Made by a program: the position numbers and the translations under genes. 35,712 bases of DNA, taken from the NCBI GenBank assembly GCA_019247775.1, contig JAFBAN010000175.1, forward strand, positions 1 through 35,712, read 5' to 3'. The notes below the pieces were generated by a model that had not been told where the DNA came from, searched no databases, and saw only the letters and a list, made by a program, of their open reading frames with translations. The first letter of the stretch is position 1, and every line of letters begins with the position of its first letter. This stretch comes from Chitinophagaceae bacterium (GTDB lineage Bacteria > Bacteroidota > Bacteroidia > Chitinophagales > Chitinophagaceae). Positions 1 through 9,257 of this stretch are shown piece after piece.

Positions 1-153
1 TCTTACTGGGAAAGCCTGGAAGCCATCCGTAACTGGAAAGCGAACAGCGAGCACCTGCTGGCGCAGCAAAGCGGAAGGGAGAAATGGTATGCCCGTTACA
101 AAACACGCATCTGCAAAGTGGAGCGCGATTACTCTTTTGACCTGAAAAAATAG
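1..153 (+). CDS. C-terminal fragment of an antibiotic-biosynthesis-monooxygenase (ABM)-like protein, truncated by window start
   Basis: Frame 1 reads SYWESLEAIRNWKANSEHLLAQQSGREKWYARYKTRICKVERDYSFDLKK* with stop at 151-153; resembles the end of ABM-domain proteins. Confidence 0.5.
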   Translation, partial: SYWESLEAIRNWKANSEHLLAQQSGREKWYARYKTRICKVERDYSFDLKK

Positions 154-263
154 CGTCCGCTTACCTTCGCACTAATTGGAATGAGCTAATTTCTATTGTT
201 GCCACCGATATTCTCATCATTCGGGTAGAAGAAGCGTGAACCAGGATATCTGAGGCAGCGCTA

Positions 264-644
264 ATGCGCTATCTTAGTCTGCCTGAAATGCCGCGCTTAC
301 GTTACATATTCCTTATTCTTGTATCCCTGTTGTTATTAACGCTGGGCTGTTACCTGCTGATCTTTAACTGGCTGGTACCAAGAACTGCCGGGTACGCCAT
401 ACCCATGCGCTGGCACAGGATCCCGCTGCGCGAATCAAAGACCATTGTTCAGGGTTATTTCGGTGAGCCTGCTTCAATAACACCTGATTCGGAGACCTGG
501 ATAGCAAATACCCGGGCAAAACAATACCAGCTTCATATTTACTACATCAACGACTCTATAGCATCGGCTTACAGCATCTATTACCGGTACAGCAGCCGCC
601 TGGTGACCAGAAATTACCTGCTGGATTCGGCCTCCATCCGGTAA
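264..644 (+). CDS. hypothetical membrane-anchored protein
   Basis: 126-aa ORF with an N-terminal hydrophobic segment (YIFLILVSLLLLTLGCYLLIF); start could also be 288. Confidence 0.45.
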   Translation: MRYLSLPEMPRLRYIFLILVSLLLLTLGCYLLIFNWLVPRTAGYAIPMRWHRIPLRESKTIVQGYFGEPASITPDSETWIANTRAKQYQLHIYYINDSIASAYSIYYRYSSRLVTRNYLLDSASIR

Positions 645-656
645 GATTCTTCCCCT

Positions 657-743
657 GCGTTCTTTGCGCTCCTTCGCGTTCCCTGCGTTACCAAATCCGG
701 GTCTATTAGTAGCGCAAAGTCCGCGAAGGATCGCAAAGAACGC
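657..743. repeat. inverted repeat, 22-bp arms (21/22)
   Basis: gcgttctttgcgctccttcgcg (657-678) / cgcgaaggatcgcaaagaacgc (722-743). Confidence 0.9.
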
Positions 744-822
744 AAAGGCTATATGGAAGTTTTTTCTATCTTTAAGGTGCAACGTTCCCCCAGTAGCGAT
801 TGTCAGACCCAAAACCTACTCT

Positions 823-1407
823 ATGAAACTTTGCATGATTGCCACCCTGGTAATGTGCTGCATAGCCGTTACAGCCTTATCTCAGCAAAAGATCCGTTAC
901 AAGCCTGTTTCCATTGTACTCGCATTCGGCCAGGCCACACAGCATGCCGAAGGAGCGCTGTTCTCGTTCGAAACTGCAGGTCAGATAAAGAATAACAGGA
1001 TCGGCCTGAGGATCGAAGGCACCACTACCGATATGAAAGCGCTCAATTCAGCCATGCTCACTTATGACCGTTATTTTTTTGACAATGACTGGGTGCGGTT
1101 CTCAGTCGGAACCGGCATCGGTGATTTCAGGAGTACGGAGCGTGGCGGGTGCAGCCCGGGACCCGGTTCCGGCGTTACAACTACCCGGCACGATATGAAA
1201 CATTTTGGCGGAATGTTCAGGATAGGTGTCACCATCTCACATGTTAAACTGGGCGCAGAATACAATATTGTACCGCCTACAATAGCCTCTGCAGTTACTT
1301 CGGAAGGGAAAATCTCCGGAACCAACAGTTACGCCAATTCTTATTTCGGCTTCAAATTCGGATTTGTGCTTGGCGGCGGCAGAATAGCAACAGCCGGCAG
1401 AGAATAA
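823..1407 (+). CDS. hypothetical exported protein, possibly a small outer-membrane beta-barrel
   Basis: ORF 664..1407 re-started at ATG 823 (MKLCMIATLVMCCIAVTALSQQ), which gives a signal peptide; the upstream part is an inverted repeat. Confidence 0.55.
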   Translation: MKLCMIATLVMCCIAVTALSQQKIRYKPVSIVLAFGQATQHAEGALFSFETAGQIKNNRIGLRIEGTTTDMKALNSAMLTYDRYFFDNDWVRFSVGTGIGDFRSTERGGCSPGPGSGVTTTRHDMKHFGGMFRIGVTISHVKLGAEYNIVPPTIASAVTSEGKISGTNSYANSYFGFKFGFVLGGGRIATAGRE

Positions 1408-1408
1408 C

Positions 1409-2359
1409 TTATTTCACCAGCCTGAAACACCAGCGCTTCAGCTTCCCTTCAAAATCGAATGGGGTAGTGGCTTTGGTGATATCCTTGATTTCGCTTGCCT
1501 GAATGGACGGGGCGTCCAGCTCGAACCGCGTGAAATTAGTACTGAAGTAAACGATACCGTTCTTACGCGTGGCAGCCAGTACATCATTGAGCAACTCCAC
1601 ATGGTCGCGCTGGATATCGAGAAAATCTTTCATTCGCTTGCTGTTACTGAAAGTAGGCGGGTCGATCACTACCAGGTCGAAACTTTCAGGCGGCAGGGTT
1701 TTCAGGTATTGCTTCACATCCGCATGCACGAACCGGTAACGGGAGGGATCCTTGAAGCGGTTGATCACACAATTGTCTTCCGCCCAGCTCAGATAGGTTT
1801 TTGACAGATCCACCGAAACAACACCGGCAGCCCCGCCCGCAGCTGCGTACACGGAAAACGAGCCGGTATAGCAGAACAGGTTCAGCACCTGCTTGTCTTT
1901 CGACTGTTCCCGCACCATCTGCCGGGTAATGCGGTGATCGAGGAAGAGGCCGGTATCGAGATAGTCGGTGAGGTTCACCTGGAATTTCAGCCCGTTCTCC
2001 ATCACCGTAAAGAAATCCTGCTGTGCATCGATCTTCTCGTATTGGCCTTCGCGGTGCGACATGCGTTTACGTTGCCTCACGAACATTCGCGTCACCGGTA
2101 TTTCCACCACTTCGCTGATGATCTGGAGACACTGGTCAAGCCAGGCTTCATGTTCTTCGTCCGACATGCCATGCCGCCGCAGGTATTCAGCAAGATAAAG
2201 CCGGTCTTCGTAGAGCTCTACGCAAAAAGGGAATTCAGGAAGATCATGGTCGTAGATCCGGTAGCAGCCGATCTGTTGCCGCTTCGCCTGCTTCGACCGG
2301 TGTTTGAATACTTTCACCAGCCGGTTGCGGAACATGTCTAATTTAACCGGATCGCTCAT
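1409..2359 (-). CDS. class I SAM-dependent rRNA methyltransferase (RlmK / C-terminal RlmL-like)
   Basis: MFRNRLVKVFKHRSKQAKRQQIGCYRIYDHDLPEFPF..., SAM motif VLNLFCYTGSFSVYAAAGGA, catalytic-type DLVVIDPPTF. Confidence 0.85.
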   Translation of the reverse strand: MSDPVKLDMFRNRLVKVFKHRSKQAKRQQIGCYRIYDHDLPEFPFCVELYEDRLYLAEYLRRHGMSDEEHEAWLDQCLQIISEVVEIPVTRMFVRQRKRMSHREGQYEKIDAQQDFFTVMENGLKFQVNLTDYLDTGLFLDHRITRQMVREQSKDKQVLNLFCYTGSFSVYAAAGGAAGVVSVDLSKTYLSWAEDNCVINRFKDPSRYRFVHADVKQYLKTLPPESFDLVVIDPPTFSNSKRMKDFLDIQRDHVELLNDVLAATRKNGIVYFSTNFTRFELDAPSIQASEIKDITKATTPFDFEGKLKRWCFRLVK

Positions 2360-2368
2360 AGTTAGAAA

Positions 2369-2408
2369 TAACCGCAGATCGGCAGATCAGCTGATGAATC
2401 TGCAGTTA
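2369..2408. repeat. short inverted repeat between rRNA methyltransferase and aminotransferase genes
   Basis: taaccgcagat (2369-2379) / atctgcagtta (2398-2408), 10/11, with atcagctgat palindrome inside. Confidence 0.7.
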
Positions 2409-2410
2409 AT

Positions 2411-3601
2411 TTATTTCAGTTTAGCAAGCGCATCCTTGATCCGCGCCCAGGCTTTTTCGATATTGGTCATACTGTTCGCGAACGAAAACCTTACACATTT
2501 CGGCTCGCCGAATGCATCGCCCATCACGCAGGATACATGGGCTGTATTGAGCAGGTACATACTGAAATCCGCTGCATTATTGATCGTAACGCTGCCATCC
2601 GATCTGCCATAGTAAGCGCTTACATCGGGGAACACATAAAATGCGCCTTCCGGTGCAAAGCATTTGAAGCCGGGGATCTCATTCACCAGCGCCAGCGTAC
2701 GCTCGCGGCGGCGGGTGAATTCGGCGGTCATCTCCTGCGAAGGGCGCAGATCGCCCGTAAGCGCCGCCACCGCAGCTTTTTGCGTAATGGAATTGGTGCC
2801 GCTGGTGAACTGCCCCTGCAGTTTCTCACAGGCTTTCGCTATGGCAGCACTCGCAGCAATATACCCCAGCCTCCAGCCGGTCATCGCAAAACCCTTACTC
2901 AGCCCTTTGATCAGCACCACCCGTTCTTTCAGGTCTTCGAACTGGGCAATACTTTCATGTTTTCCTACAAAATTGATATACTCGTAGATCTCATCCGCCA
3001 GGATCACGATATCCGGATGCTTTCTGAATACCGCCGCCAGTGCCTCCAGCTCTGCCTTACTGTACACAGCACCTGAAGGATTGCAGGGCGAGGAGAACAT
3101 GAACACTTTGGTGTGCGGTGTGATCGCTGCCTCCAATTGTGCCGGGGTTGCCTTAAAATGATTTTCCACCGAAGTGCGGATCTCCACCACTTTGCCGCGC
3201 GCGATCTTTACGAGCTCGGAATAAGTGACCCAATACGGCGTGGGGATCACCACTTCATTGCCTTCATCTACCAGGGCCAGAATGGCATTGGCCAGGCTCT
3301 GCTTGGCGCCGGTGGAGGTAACGATGTTCTCCGGTTTATAGTCGAGGTTATTATCGCGTTTCAGTTTGGTGCAGACCGCTTCGCGCAGGTCGAGAAAACC
3401 CGGTACCGGGGTATAATGGCTCCAGTTGTCGTTGATGGCCTGGATGGCTGCCTGCTTGATATGTTGCGGGGTGTCGAAATCGGGCTCGCCCAGACTGAGA
3501 TCGATGATATCTATTCCTTTGGCCCTTAGCTCGCGTCCGAGTTTGGCCATTTTAAGCGTTTCGGGTTCATTGAATCTGTCTAACAGAGAAGAAAGCTGCA
3601 T
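2411..3601 (-). CDS. pyridoxal-phosphate-dependent class I aminotransferase (aspartate aminotransferase-like)
   Basis: IDLSLGEPDFDTP, SSPCNPSGAVYS, PLP-lysine motif KGLSKGFAMTGWRLGY. Confidence 0.95.
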   Translation of the reverse strand: MQLSSLLDRFNEPETLKMAKLGRELRAKGIDIIDLSLGEPDFDTPQHIKQAAIQAINDNWSHYTPVPGFLDLREAVCTKLKRDNNLDYKPENIVTSTGAKQSLANAILALVDEGNEVVIPTPYWVTYSELVKIARGKVVEIRTSVENHFKATPAQLEAAITPHTKVFMFSSPCNPSGAVYSKAELEALAAVFRKHPDIVILADEIYEYINFVGKHESIAQFEDLKERVVLIKGLSKGFAMTGWRLGYIAASAAIAKACEKLQGQFTSGTNSITQKAAVAALTGDLRPSQEMTAEFTRRRERTLALVNEIPGFKCFAPEGAFYVFPDVSAYYGRSDGSVTINNAADFSMYLLNTAHVSCVMGDAFGEPKCVRFSFANSMTNIEKAWARIKDALAKLK

Positions 3602-3744
3602 AGAAAGTTTTGGTTAACGAAGATGGATAATGGGTGTTCGGGGGCCGAAGTTCGGCAAAATTGCACAAACAGGGGTTAGTTTAAATACCCAGGTGCAGAC
3701 TGGCTGAAAGGGTGTGGATAACCGGGAAATAATTTTGTGATTTT

Positions 3745-3959
3745 GGATTGGGAAATTTTGGGATTGAATTGCTTTCTTCTTCAATTCCGAAATTTCGGTA
3801 ATGGTACAGTTTGAATTTAACCGCGAAGACGCCAGGACGCAAAGCAACGCGAAGGACACCCGCAGTGACAGCCGCCTTGCGTATCATTGCGTCCTGGCGT
3901 CTTTGCGGTCAACCCGGTCGCAGTATTCAAACTTTACCATTACTGAAATTTCCCAATCC
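3745..3959. repeat. large nested inverted repeat in the divergent aminotransferase/sdaA spacer
   Basis: Arms 3820-3842/3887-3909 (22/23), 3789-3816/3925-3952 (26/28), and 3745-3758/3946-3959 (14/14). Confidence 0.95.
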
Positions 3960-3981
3960 GAAATTCTAAATCGCATTTGGC

Positions 3982-3989
3982 TACCTTTG
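3982..3989 (+). promoter_or_regulatory. Bacteroidota-type -7 element (TAnnTTTG) for sdaA
   Basis: TACCTTTG, 7 nt before ATG 3997; no clear -33 TTG. Confidence 0.4.
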
Positions 3990-3996
3990 CCCCACT

Positions 3997-5421
3997 ATGC
4001 CGCATGAGCCGATTTCCGTTTTCGATATGTTTAAGATTGGTGTGGGGCCATCCAGCTCGCATACCCTGGGGCCATGGCGTGCTGCATTGCGTTGCGTTGA
4101 CAATATCCGACAAAGATCTTTGCTGGAACAGGTTGAGTCGCTGATCGTTTTATTGTACGGCTCACTGGCAAAAACCGGCCGGGGCCACGGTACCGATATC
4201 GCGGTGCTGATGGGGCTTTCGGGCGAAGATCCGGTTACCATCGATGTGAATTCGATCACACCCAAGACAAAAGCGATCTCCACAGACAAACAGCTGAATC
4301 TCGGAGGCGAATACCGGATCGGTTTCGACCCGCAGCAGCAGCTGCAATTTCTGTATAACGAATCGCTGCCATTTCATCCCAATGGCCTCAGCTTTCTTGT
4401 TCGGCTGAAGAACGGCGAAAGCTGGAGCGAGACTTTTTATTCTATCGGCGGCGGCTTTGTGGTTAAAGAAGGGGAGGACGAATCGGGCAAAGCCGCGGTA
4501 GATCTTCCGTTCCCGATCAATACGGCGGCAGACCTGCTGCACTGGTGCATGAACGGTATGGCCATTCATGAAGTGGTCATGGAAAATGAAACGGCCTGGC
4601 GCCCCGAAGACCAGACCCGCAAAGGTGTTCTGAAGATCTGGGAAGCGATGAAAGAATGCACATACCGCGGCTGCCATGCACAGGGTGAACTGCCCGGCGG
4701 GCTGCAGGTGCGCAGAAGGGCTTATAACCTGAATAAAAAACTGATCGGGGATTGCGTATACAGCAACTTTGATCAATGGCTCGATTGTATCAGGCAGGGC
4801 GGTAACAGCTTCAAATATATTCTCGACTGGGTGAGTTGTTTTGCGCTGGCGGTAAATGAAGAGAATGCTTCGTTCGGCCGGGTGGTGACTGCGCCTACCA
4901 ATGGTGCGGCGGGCGTTATTCCGGCGGTGCTGATGTATTTTATCGTTTTCTGCGAAGGCCATACAGATGAAAAGATCATCCGCTTTCTACTCACCGCATC
5001 GGAGATCGGCAGTATTTTCAAGAAAGGGGCAACGATATCCGCGGCGATGGGCGGATGTCAGGCAGAGATCGGCGTTTCTTCCGCGATGGCTGCGGCCGCC
5101 CTTACCGAATCATTGGGGGGCACCCAGCGTCAGGCCCTGATGGCTGCGGAGATAGCGATGGAACATCACCTGGGGCTTACCTGCGATCCGATCGGCGGGC
5201 TCGTACAGATACCCTGTATCGAACGCAATACCATGGGCGCCATCAAAGCCATCACTGCCTCCCAGCTGGCCCTGCAAAGTTCCCCCGATTACGCCATCGT
5301 CAGCCTCGACAAAGTGATCAAGACCATGTGGGACACGGCCCTGGACATGAACAGCAAGTACAAGGAGACCGCCGACGGCGGACTGGCGATCCATATCCCG
5401 ATCAGTTTGCCGGAGTGCTAG
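3997..5421 (+). CDS. sdaA: L-serine ammonia-lyase
   Basis: [24 protein letters not shown] and [16 protein letters not shown]...[13 protein letters not shown]...[19 protein letters not shown]. Confidence 0.94.
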   Translation: MPHEPISVFDMFKIGVGPSSSHTLGPWRAALRCVDNIRQRSLLEQVESLIVLLYGSLAKTGRGHGTDIAVLMGLSGEDPVTIDVNSITPKTKAISTDKQLNLGGEYRIGFDPQQQLQFLYNESLPFHPNGLSFLVRLKNGESWSETFYSIGGGFVVKEGEDESGKAAVDLPFPINTAADLLHWCMNGMAIHEVVMENETAWRPEDQTRKGVLKIWEAMKECTYRGCHAQGELPGGLQVRRRAYNLNKKLIGDCVYSNFDQWLDCIRQGGNSFKYILDWVSCFALAVNEENASFGRVVTAPTNGAAGVIPAVLMYFIVFCEGHTDEKIIRFLLTASEIGSIFKKGATISAAMGGCQAEIGVSSAMAAAALTESLGGTQRQALMAAEIAMEHHLGLTCDPIGGLVQIPCIERNTMGAIKAITASQLALQSSPDYAIVSLDKVIKTMWDTALDMNSKYKETADGGLAIHIPISLPEC

Positions 5422-5425
5422 GTGG

Positions 5426-5493
5426 AAAGTCAAAAATCAAAAGGCAAAGGCAAAAAAAATTGGTCGACAGGTGGGTTTTTGATTTTTGACTTT
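5426..5493. repeat. perfect 17-bp inverted repeat after sdaA
   Basis: aaagtcaaaaatcaaaa (5426-5442) / ttttgatttttgacttt (5477-5493). Confidence 0.9.
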
Positions 5494-5553
5494 TTACTTT
5501 TTTCGTGGAACGATTATTTTGGGATCACCTAAATCCCAATCCAAAATCAAAAA

Positions 5554-6846
5554 ATGGCGAACAAACGGATCGTTATCCTAGGCGGCGGTTTCGCGGGTTT
5601 GCAGCTCGCCAAGATCATCCGCAACACCGGTTACGAGATCACATTGATCGATCAGTATAATTTCCACCAGTTCCAGCCGCTGTTCTACCAGGTGGCTACT
5701 GCCAGGCTCGAGCCCAGTTCCATTTCTTTCCCGCTTCGTAAAGTTTTCCAGCGAAAGCATTGTGTACACGTACGGCTTGCCAAAGTGAATGGCATCGATA
5801 TGGCTGTCCAGAAAGTGATGACCAGCGAGGGAGATTTTTCTTACGATTACCTGGTGATCGCCACCGGCTGCACTACCAATTATTTCGGTAATAAGAATAT
5901 TGAGCAGTTTGCTTTTCCGATGAAGTCCACCACGGAAGCCATTGCATTGCGCAACCGCATACTTTTGAATTTCGAAGATGCGCTTTCTGCCACAGCCGAA
6001 GAAATGCCGGCTATCATGAACATCGTAGTGGCAGGCGGCGGGCCAACAGGTGTGGAGCTGGCGGGCTCCCTGGCAGAAATGAAGCGCAACGTGCTGCCGA
6101 GGGATTACCCGGATATGGATTTTTCGCAGCTGAATATTTATCTGGTCGAAGGCGGGCCGGTTACATTGGGACCGATGAGCAAGGCCTCCCAGCAGAAATC
6201 GCAGGAATACCTTGAGAAAATGGGGGTTCAGGTATGGACCAATTCCATCGTGGAGGATTACGACGGCAAAATGGTGAAGCTGAAAGACGGCCGCACCATT
6301 CCCACCCATACCCTGATCTGGGCGGCGGGGGTAACCGGTAATGTGCCGGGCGGCATCGAAAAAGAAAAACTGGTACGCGGCAACCGGATCAGGGTTGACC
6401 AATACAGCCGGCTGGAAGGATCGGAAAATGTGTTCGCCATCGGCGATATTTCCTACATGGAGACGCCCGACTTCCCCAAAGGACACCCGCAACTGGCCAA
6501 TGTTGCCAATGCCCAGGCAAAGAACACGGCCCATAATTTCCGGCATCTGTTGCGCAATGAGCCCTTGAAACCTTTCAAATACAAGAACCCCGGTACCATG
6601 GCCACGGTAGGCAAACGCAAAGCCGTGGTAGACCTGCCCTTTATGAGTTTCCAGGGAAGGATTGCCTGGTTCGTGTGGATGTTCCTCCACCTGATGCTGA
6701 TCCTGAATGTCCGCAACAAGATCATTGTCTTCATCAACTGGGCGATCAGTTATTTCACCAACGATACCACGCTGCGGCTGATCTTATTGCCGACAGGAAA
6801 AGCTATTGAACAGAAGAACAAGGAACAAGGAGCAGGGAACGGATGA
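5554..6846 (+). CDS. ndh: type II NADH dehydrogenase / FAD-dependent oxidoreductase
   Basis: IVILGGGFAGLQLAK, VVAGGGPTGVELAGSLAEM, NVFAIGDI; C-terminal tail IEQKNKEQGAGNG is encoded by an inverted repeat arm. Confidence 0.9.
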   Translation: MANKRIVILGGGFAGLQLAKIIRNTGYEITLIDQYNFHQFQPLFYQVATARLEPSSISFPLRKVFQRKHCVHVRLAKVNGIDMAVQKVMTSEGDFSYDYLVIATGCTTNYFGNKNIEQFAFPMKSTTEAIALRNRILLNFEDALSATAEEMPAIMNIVVAGGGPTGVELAGSLAEMKRNVLPRDYPDMDFSQLNIYLVEGGPVTLGPMSKASQQKSQEYLEKMGVQVWTNSIVEDYDGKMVKLKDGRTIPTHTLIWAAGVTGNVPGGIEKEKLVRGNRIRVDQYSRLEGSENVFAIGDISYMETPDFPKGHPQLANVANAQAKNTAHNFRHLLRNEPLKPFKYKNPGTMATVGKRKAVVDLPFMSFQGRIAWFVWMFLHLMLILNVRNKIIVFINWAISYFTNDTTLRLILLPTGKAIEQKNKEQGAGNG

Positions 6847-6911
6847 AGGTTCAGCCACGGGGATAGTTCCGATCACTATTCTTCGGTTCCTTGTTCCTTG
6901 TTCGTCTGTTC
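6808..6911. repeat. inverted repeat, 24-bp arms (23/24), between convergent ndh and C1 peptidase
   Basis: gaacagaagaacaaggaacaagga (6808-6831) / tccttgttccttgttcgtctgttc (6888-6911). Confidence 0.93.
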
Positions 6912-6917
6912 CTCAGG

Positions 6918-7778
6918 CTAGTAAACGATCACCGCTCCCGTCGGATCCGCGAGGTTCTGTACAAAAAATTCATAATCGATCCACGCAAACCCGTTGTCGG
7001 CCCAGCTTTTACCCCATGAATTCATTACCCGGAACGCTTTCCTGGCATCGTTGTACCCGACGATGATCATTGCATGTCCATTAGGAGAAGGACCGGTCCG
7101 CTTTGAGAGAAGATAGGGAGGCAAAGGTCTTCTGAAACCGTCATCCGGATTGGTGGCAAACAGCACCGGCATTTTATGCAGCAATTGTTGCTTGATCAAT
7201 GCCCGGTTGGTGAGATCAACTGTATACCAGGTCCTGATCTTAAACGGGACCGCTTTTTTTACCTGCACACTGTCGGGCTGCACCGCGCATTCAGCGGGGT
7301 TATAAGGCATGTCTTTCAGTGAGCACGCTCCCTGGGTTTCCAGCAGGTAAAGATGATCGAAAATGGAGGTGCAGACGCAATTGCCTTTGGTGAGCTGGTC
7401 GTACGTATATTTTGGGCTCAATAAGGTACTATCGTTGTAAGGCGTGCCCTTCACAATATGGTTATAATAGCTTCCCGCGGCATATACCGTTGCCCATGCC
7501 GAACAGCTGCCCTGGCTGCCCTGGTCGCCGGCCGGGGGCATATCGAGCAACAAACTGTCGGGCAGCAGGTCCGTTAAAGAATAACGCGCAGAATCATGCT
7601 GCGGAATGGTCATGCCCAGAGAAGCGCCTTTGCAAAAGCCATTGGCGAAAGGATAATTGGCGGGTAATGTATCGGCCCGGTTCGGCGGGGATATGCTACA
7701 GGACTCGCAGGACAGGTCATGCTGGCAGGCAGAAAAAAAAAGAAAAGCTCCGCACGACAGAAATGGCAACCATTTCAT
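6918..7778 (-). CDS. papain-like C1 family cysteine peptidase, lipoprotein
   Basis: Lipobox-like FLFFSAC; GDQGSQGSCSAWATVYA (Q..C), NGHAMIIVGY (H), VMNSWGKSWADNGF (N). Confidence 0.85.
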   Translation of the reverse strand: MKWLPFLSCGAFLFFSACQHDLSCESCSISPPNRADTLPANYPFANGFCKGASLGMTIPQHDSARYSLTDLLPDSLLLDMPPAGDQGSQGSCSAWATVYAAGSYYNHIVKGTPYNDSTLLSPKYTYDQLTKGNCVCTSIFDHLYLLETQGACSLKDMPYNPAECAVQPDSVQVKKAVPFKIRTWYTVDLTNRALIKQQLLHKMPVLFATNPDDGFRRPLPPYLLSKRTGPSPNGHAMIIVGYNDARKAFRVMNSWGKSWADNGFAWIDYEFFVQNLADPTGAVIVY

Positions 7779-7849
7779 ACGTTAGGGTTTGGTGTAATAT
7801 GAGGGATACGAAAAGTGTTGCCCGCGTTGCCTGAGTAAAAAAGGCGGTT

Positions 7850-7955
7850 TGAACAGATGAACAAGGAACCGAAGAATATTGATCCGAAGTTAACAAGTGG
7901 GAGTTTCGGATCACTTCATCCGTTTCCAATTCCTTGTTCCTTGTTCTTCTGTTCA
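7850..7955. repeat. inverted repeat, 19-bp arms (18/19), same family as 6808-6911
   Basis: tgaacagatgaacaaggaa (7850-7868) / ttccttgttcttctgttca (7937-7955), inner gatccgaa/ttcggatc. Confidence 0.92.
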
Positions 7956-9113
7956 GCTGATTTCTTCCAGCGAAACATCTGAATAATCCCTGATCTCATT
8001 GTAAAGTGTTCCGCGCTCTACCGGTTGACGTTTTACCTGTTTGATAAGGGCCACCAGTTGTGCGGTACTCATAGACGGGCTTTGCTCTTCGCTGCCGGCC
8101 ATGGAATAGATCTTCGTAGAATCGTCGATGGTGCCGTCTATATCGTTAACGCCAAACGAAAGCGTGAGCTGGGCATTCTTGCGCCCGAGCATAGGCCAAT
8201 AGGCTTTGATATGAGGAAAATTATCGAGATAGAGCCTGGCAACCGCATACATCCGCATGTCTTCCACCACAGAAGATTCGGGCACATGGCTCATTTCGTT
8301 GTCTTTGTTGCGGAACTTAAGGGGGATAAAAGTGTTGAAGCCCCCGGTCTCATCCTGCAGCCGCCGCAGCCTGTCCATATGATCAATGCGATGACGGTAG
8401 TTCTCGATATGACCATACAGCATCGTCGCATTGCTATGCATGCCAAGTTGATGGGCCGCACGATGGATATGGAGCCAGCCTTCGGCATCCACTTTATCCT
8501 CGCAGATCTGCCTGCGGATCTCCGGGTCGAAGATCTCGGCGCCACCACCGGGCAGGGAATCGAGCCCTGCTTCGTGCGCCAGTTTCATGCCTTCTTCCAC
8601 ACTCAGTTTTGCTTTCCTGAACATATAATCCAGCTCCACCGGCGTAAATGCTTTTATATGAAGATCGGGACGATGGGCTTTAATGGCTTTCAGCAGCTCT
8701 ACGAAAAAGTCAAAGTTCATTTTAGGATGCACTCCGCCTACGATATGTACTTCGGTAACCGGTTTGCCATCGTAGCTTTTAACGATATGCATCATCTGCT
8801 CGACGCTCAGTTCCCAGCCTTCTTCGCGATTGGCGTAGAGCCGGGAATAGGAACAGAAACTGCAGGAGAACACGCACACATTGGTAGGTTCGATATGGAA
8901 GTTGCGGTTGAAATAGGTCTTGTCGCCATGTTTCTGTTCGCGCACCCAGTTGGCCAGCGCACCCAGCCAGGACAGGGAGCCTTTTTCGAAAAGTGTTACG
9001 CCATCTTCGAAGGAGATGCGTTCATGGCGGAGTATTTTTTCACCGATAGCTTTGAGCTGTGCATCTGCAGTTGCAGCTACGATCGCCTGCGGGTCGGACA
9101 TGGTCGTCATCAT
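7953..9113 (-). CDS. mqnE: aminofutalosine synthase (radical SAM, futalosine menaquinone pathway)
   Basis: HIEPTNVCVFSCSFCSYSR (CxxxCxxC), TEVHIVGGVHPKMNFDFF, LDSLPGGGAEIFDPEIRRQIC. Confidence 0.9.
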   Translation of the reverse strand: MMTTMSDPQAIVAATADAQLKAIGEKILRHERISFEDGVTLFEKGSLSWLGALANWVREQKHGDKTYFNRNFHIEPTNVCVFSCSFCSYSRLYANREEGWELSVEQMMHIVKSYDGKPVTEVHIVGGVHPKMNFDFFVELLKAIKAHRPDLHIKAFTPVELDYMFRKAKLSVEEGMKLAHEAGLDSLPGGGAEIFDPEIRRQICEDKVDAEGWLHIHRAAHQLGMHSNATMLYGHIENYRHRIDHMDRLRRLQDETGGFNTFIPLKFRNKDNEMSHVPESSVVEDMRMYAVARLYLDNFPHIKAYWPMLGRKNAQLTLSFGVNDIDGTIDDSTKIYSMAGSEEQSPSMSTAQLVALIKQVKRQPVERGTLYNEIRDYSDVSLEEIS

Positions 9114-9161
9114 TTCGCAAAATTACGTCCCATCGGCGAGTCATGCCATATATTTTGGTTA

Positions 9162-9257
9162 AACTCTGCGCAGGCTCCGCTCACTCATGTTCTCCGCGGT
9201 AAAAAGGCTAAAAAATTTTACCGCAGAGAACGGGAGGGGCAGAGATTTCGCGGAGTT
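9162..9257. repeat. inverted repeat between mqnE and MFS gene
   Basis: gttctccgcggtaaaa (9189-9204) / ttttaccgcagagaac (9216-9231), 15/16; outer aactctgcg / cgcggagtt, 8/9. Confidence 0.88.

Noticed and set aside
664-822. N-terminal extension of ORF 664..1407
   Set aside because: Covers the inverted repeat; a good signal peptide starts at ATG 823.
3745-3972. Inverted repeat considered as an IS element or MITE
   Set aside because: No transposase and no clear target-site duplication could be seen by eye; kept as an inverted repeat only.
5578-6690. 370-aa minus-strand ORF opposite ndh
   Set aside because: Antisense shadow ORF; composition unlike a real protein and ndh is unambiguous on the other strand.
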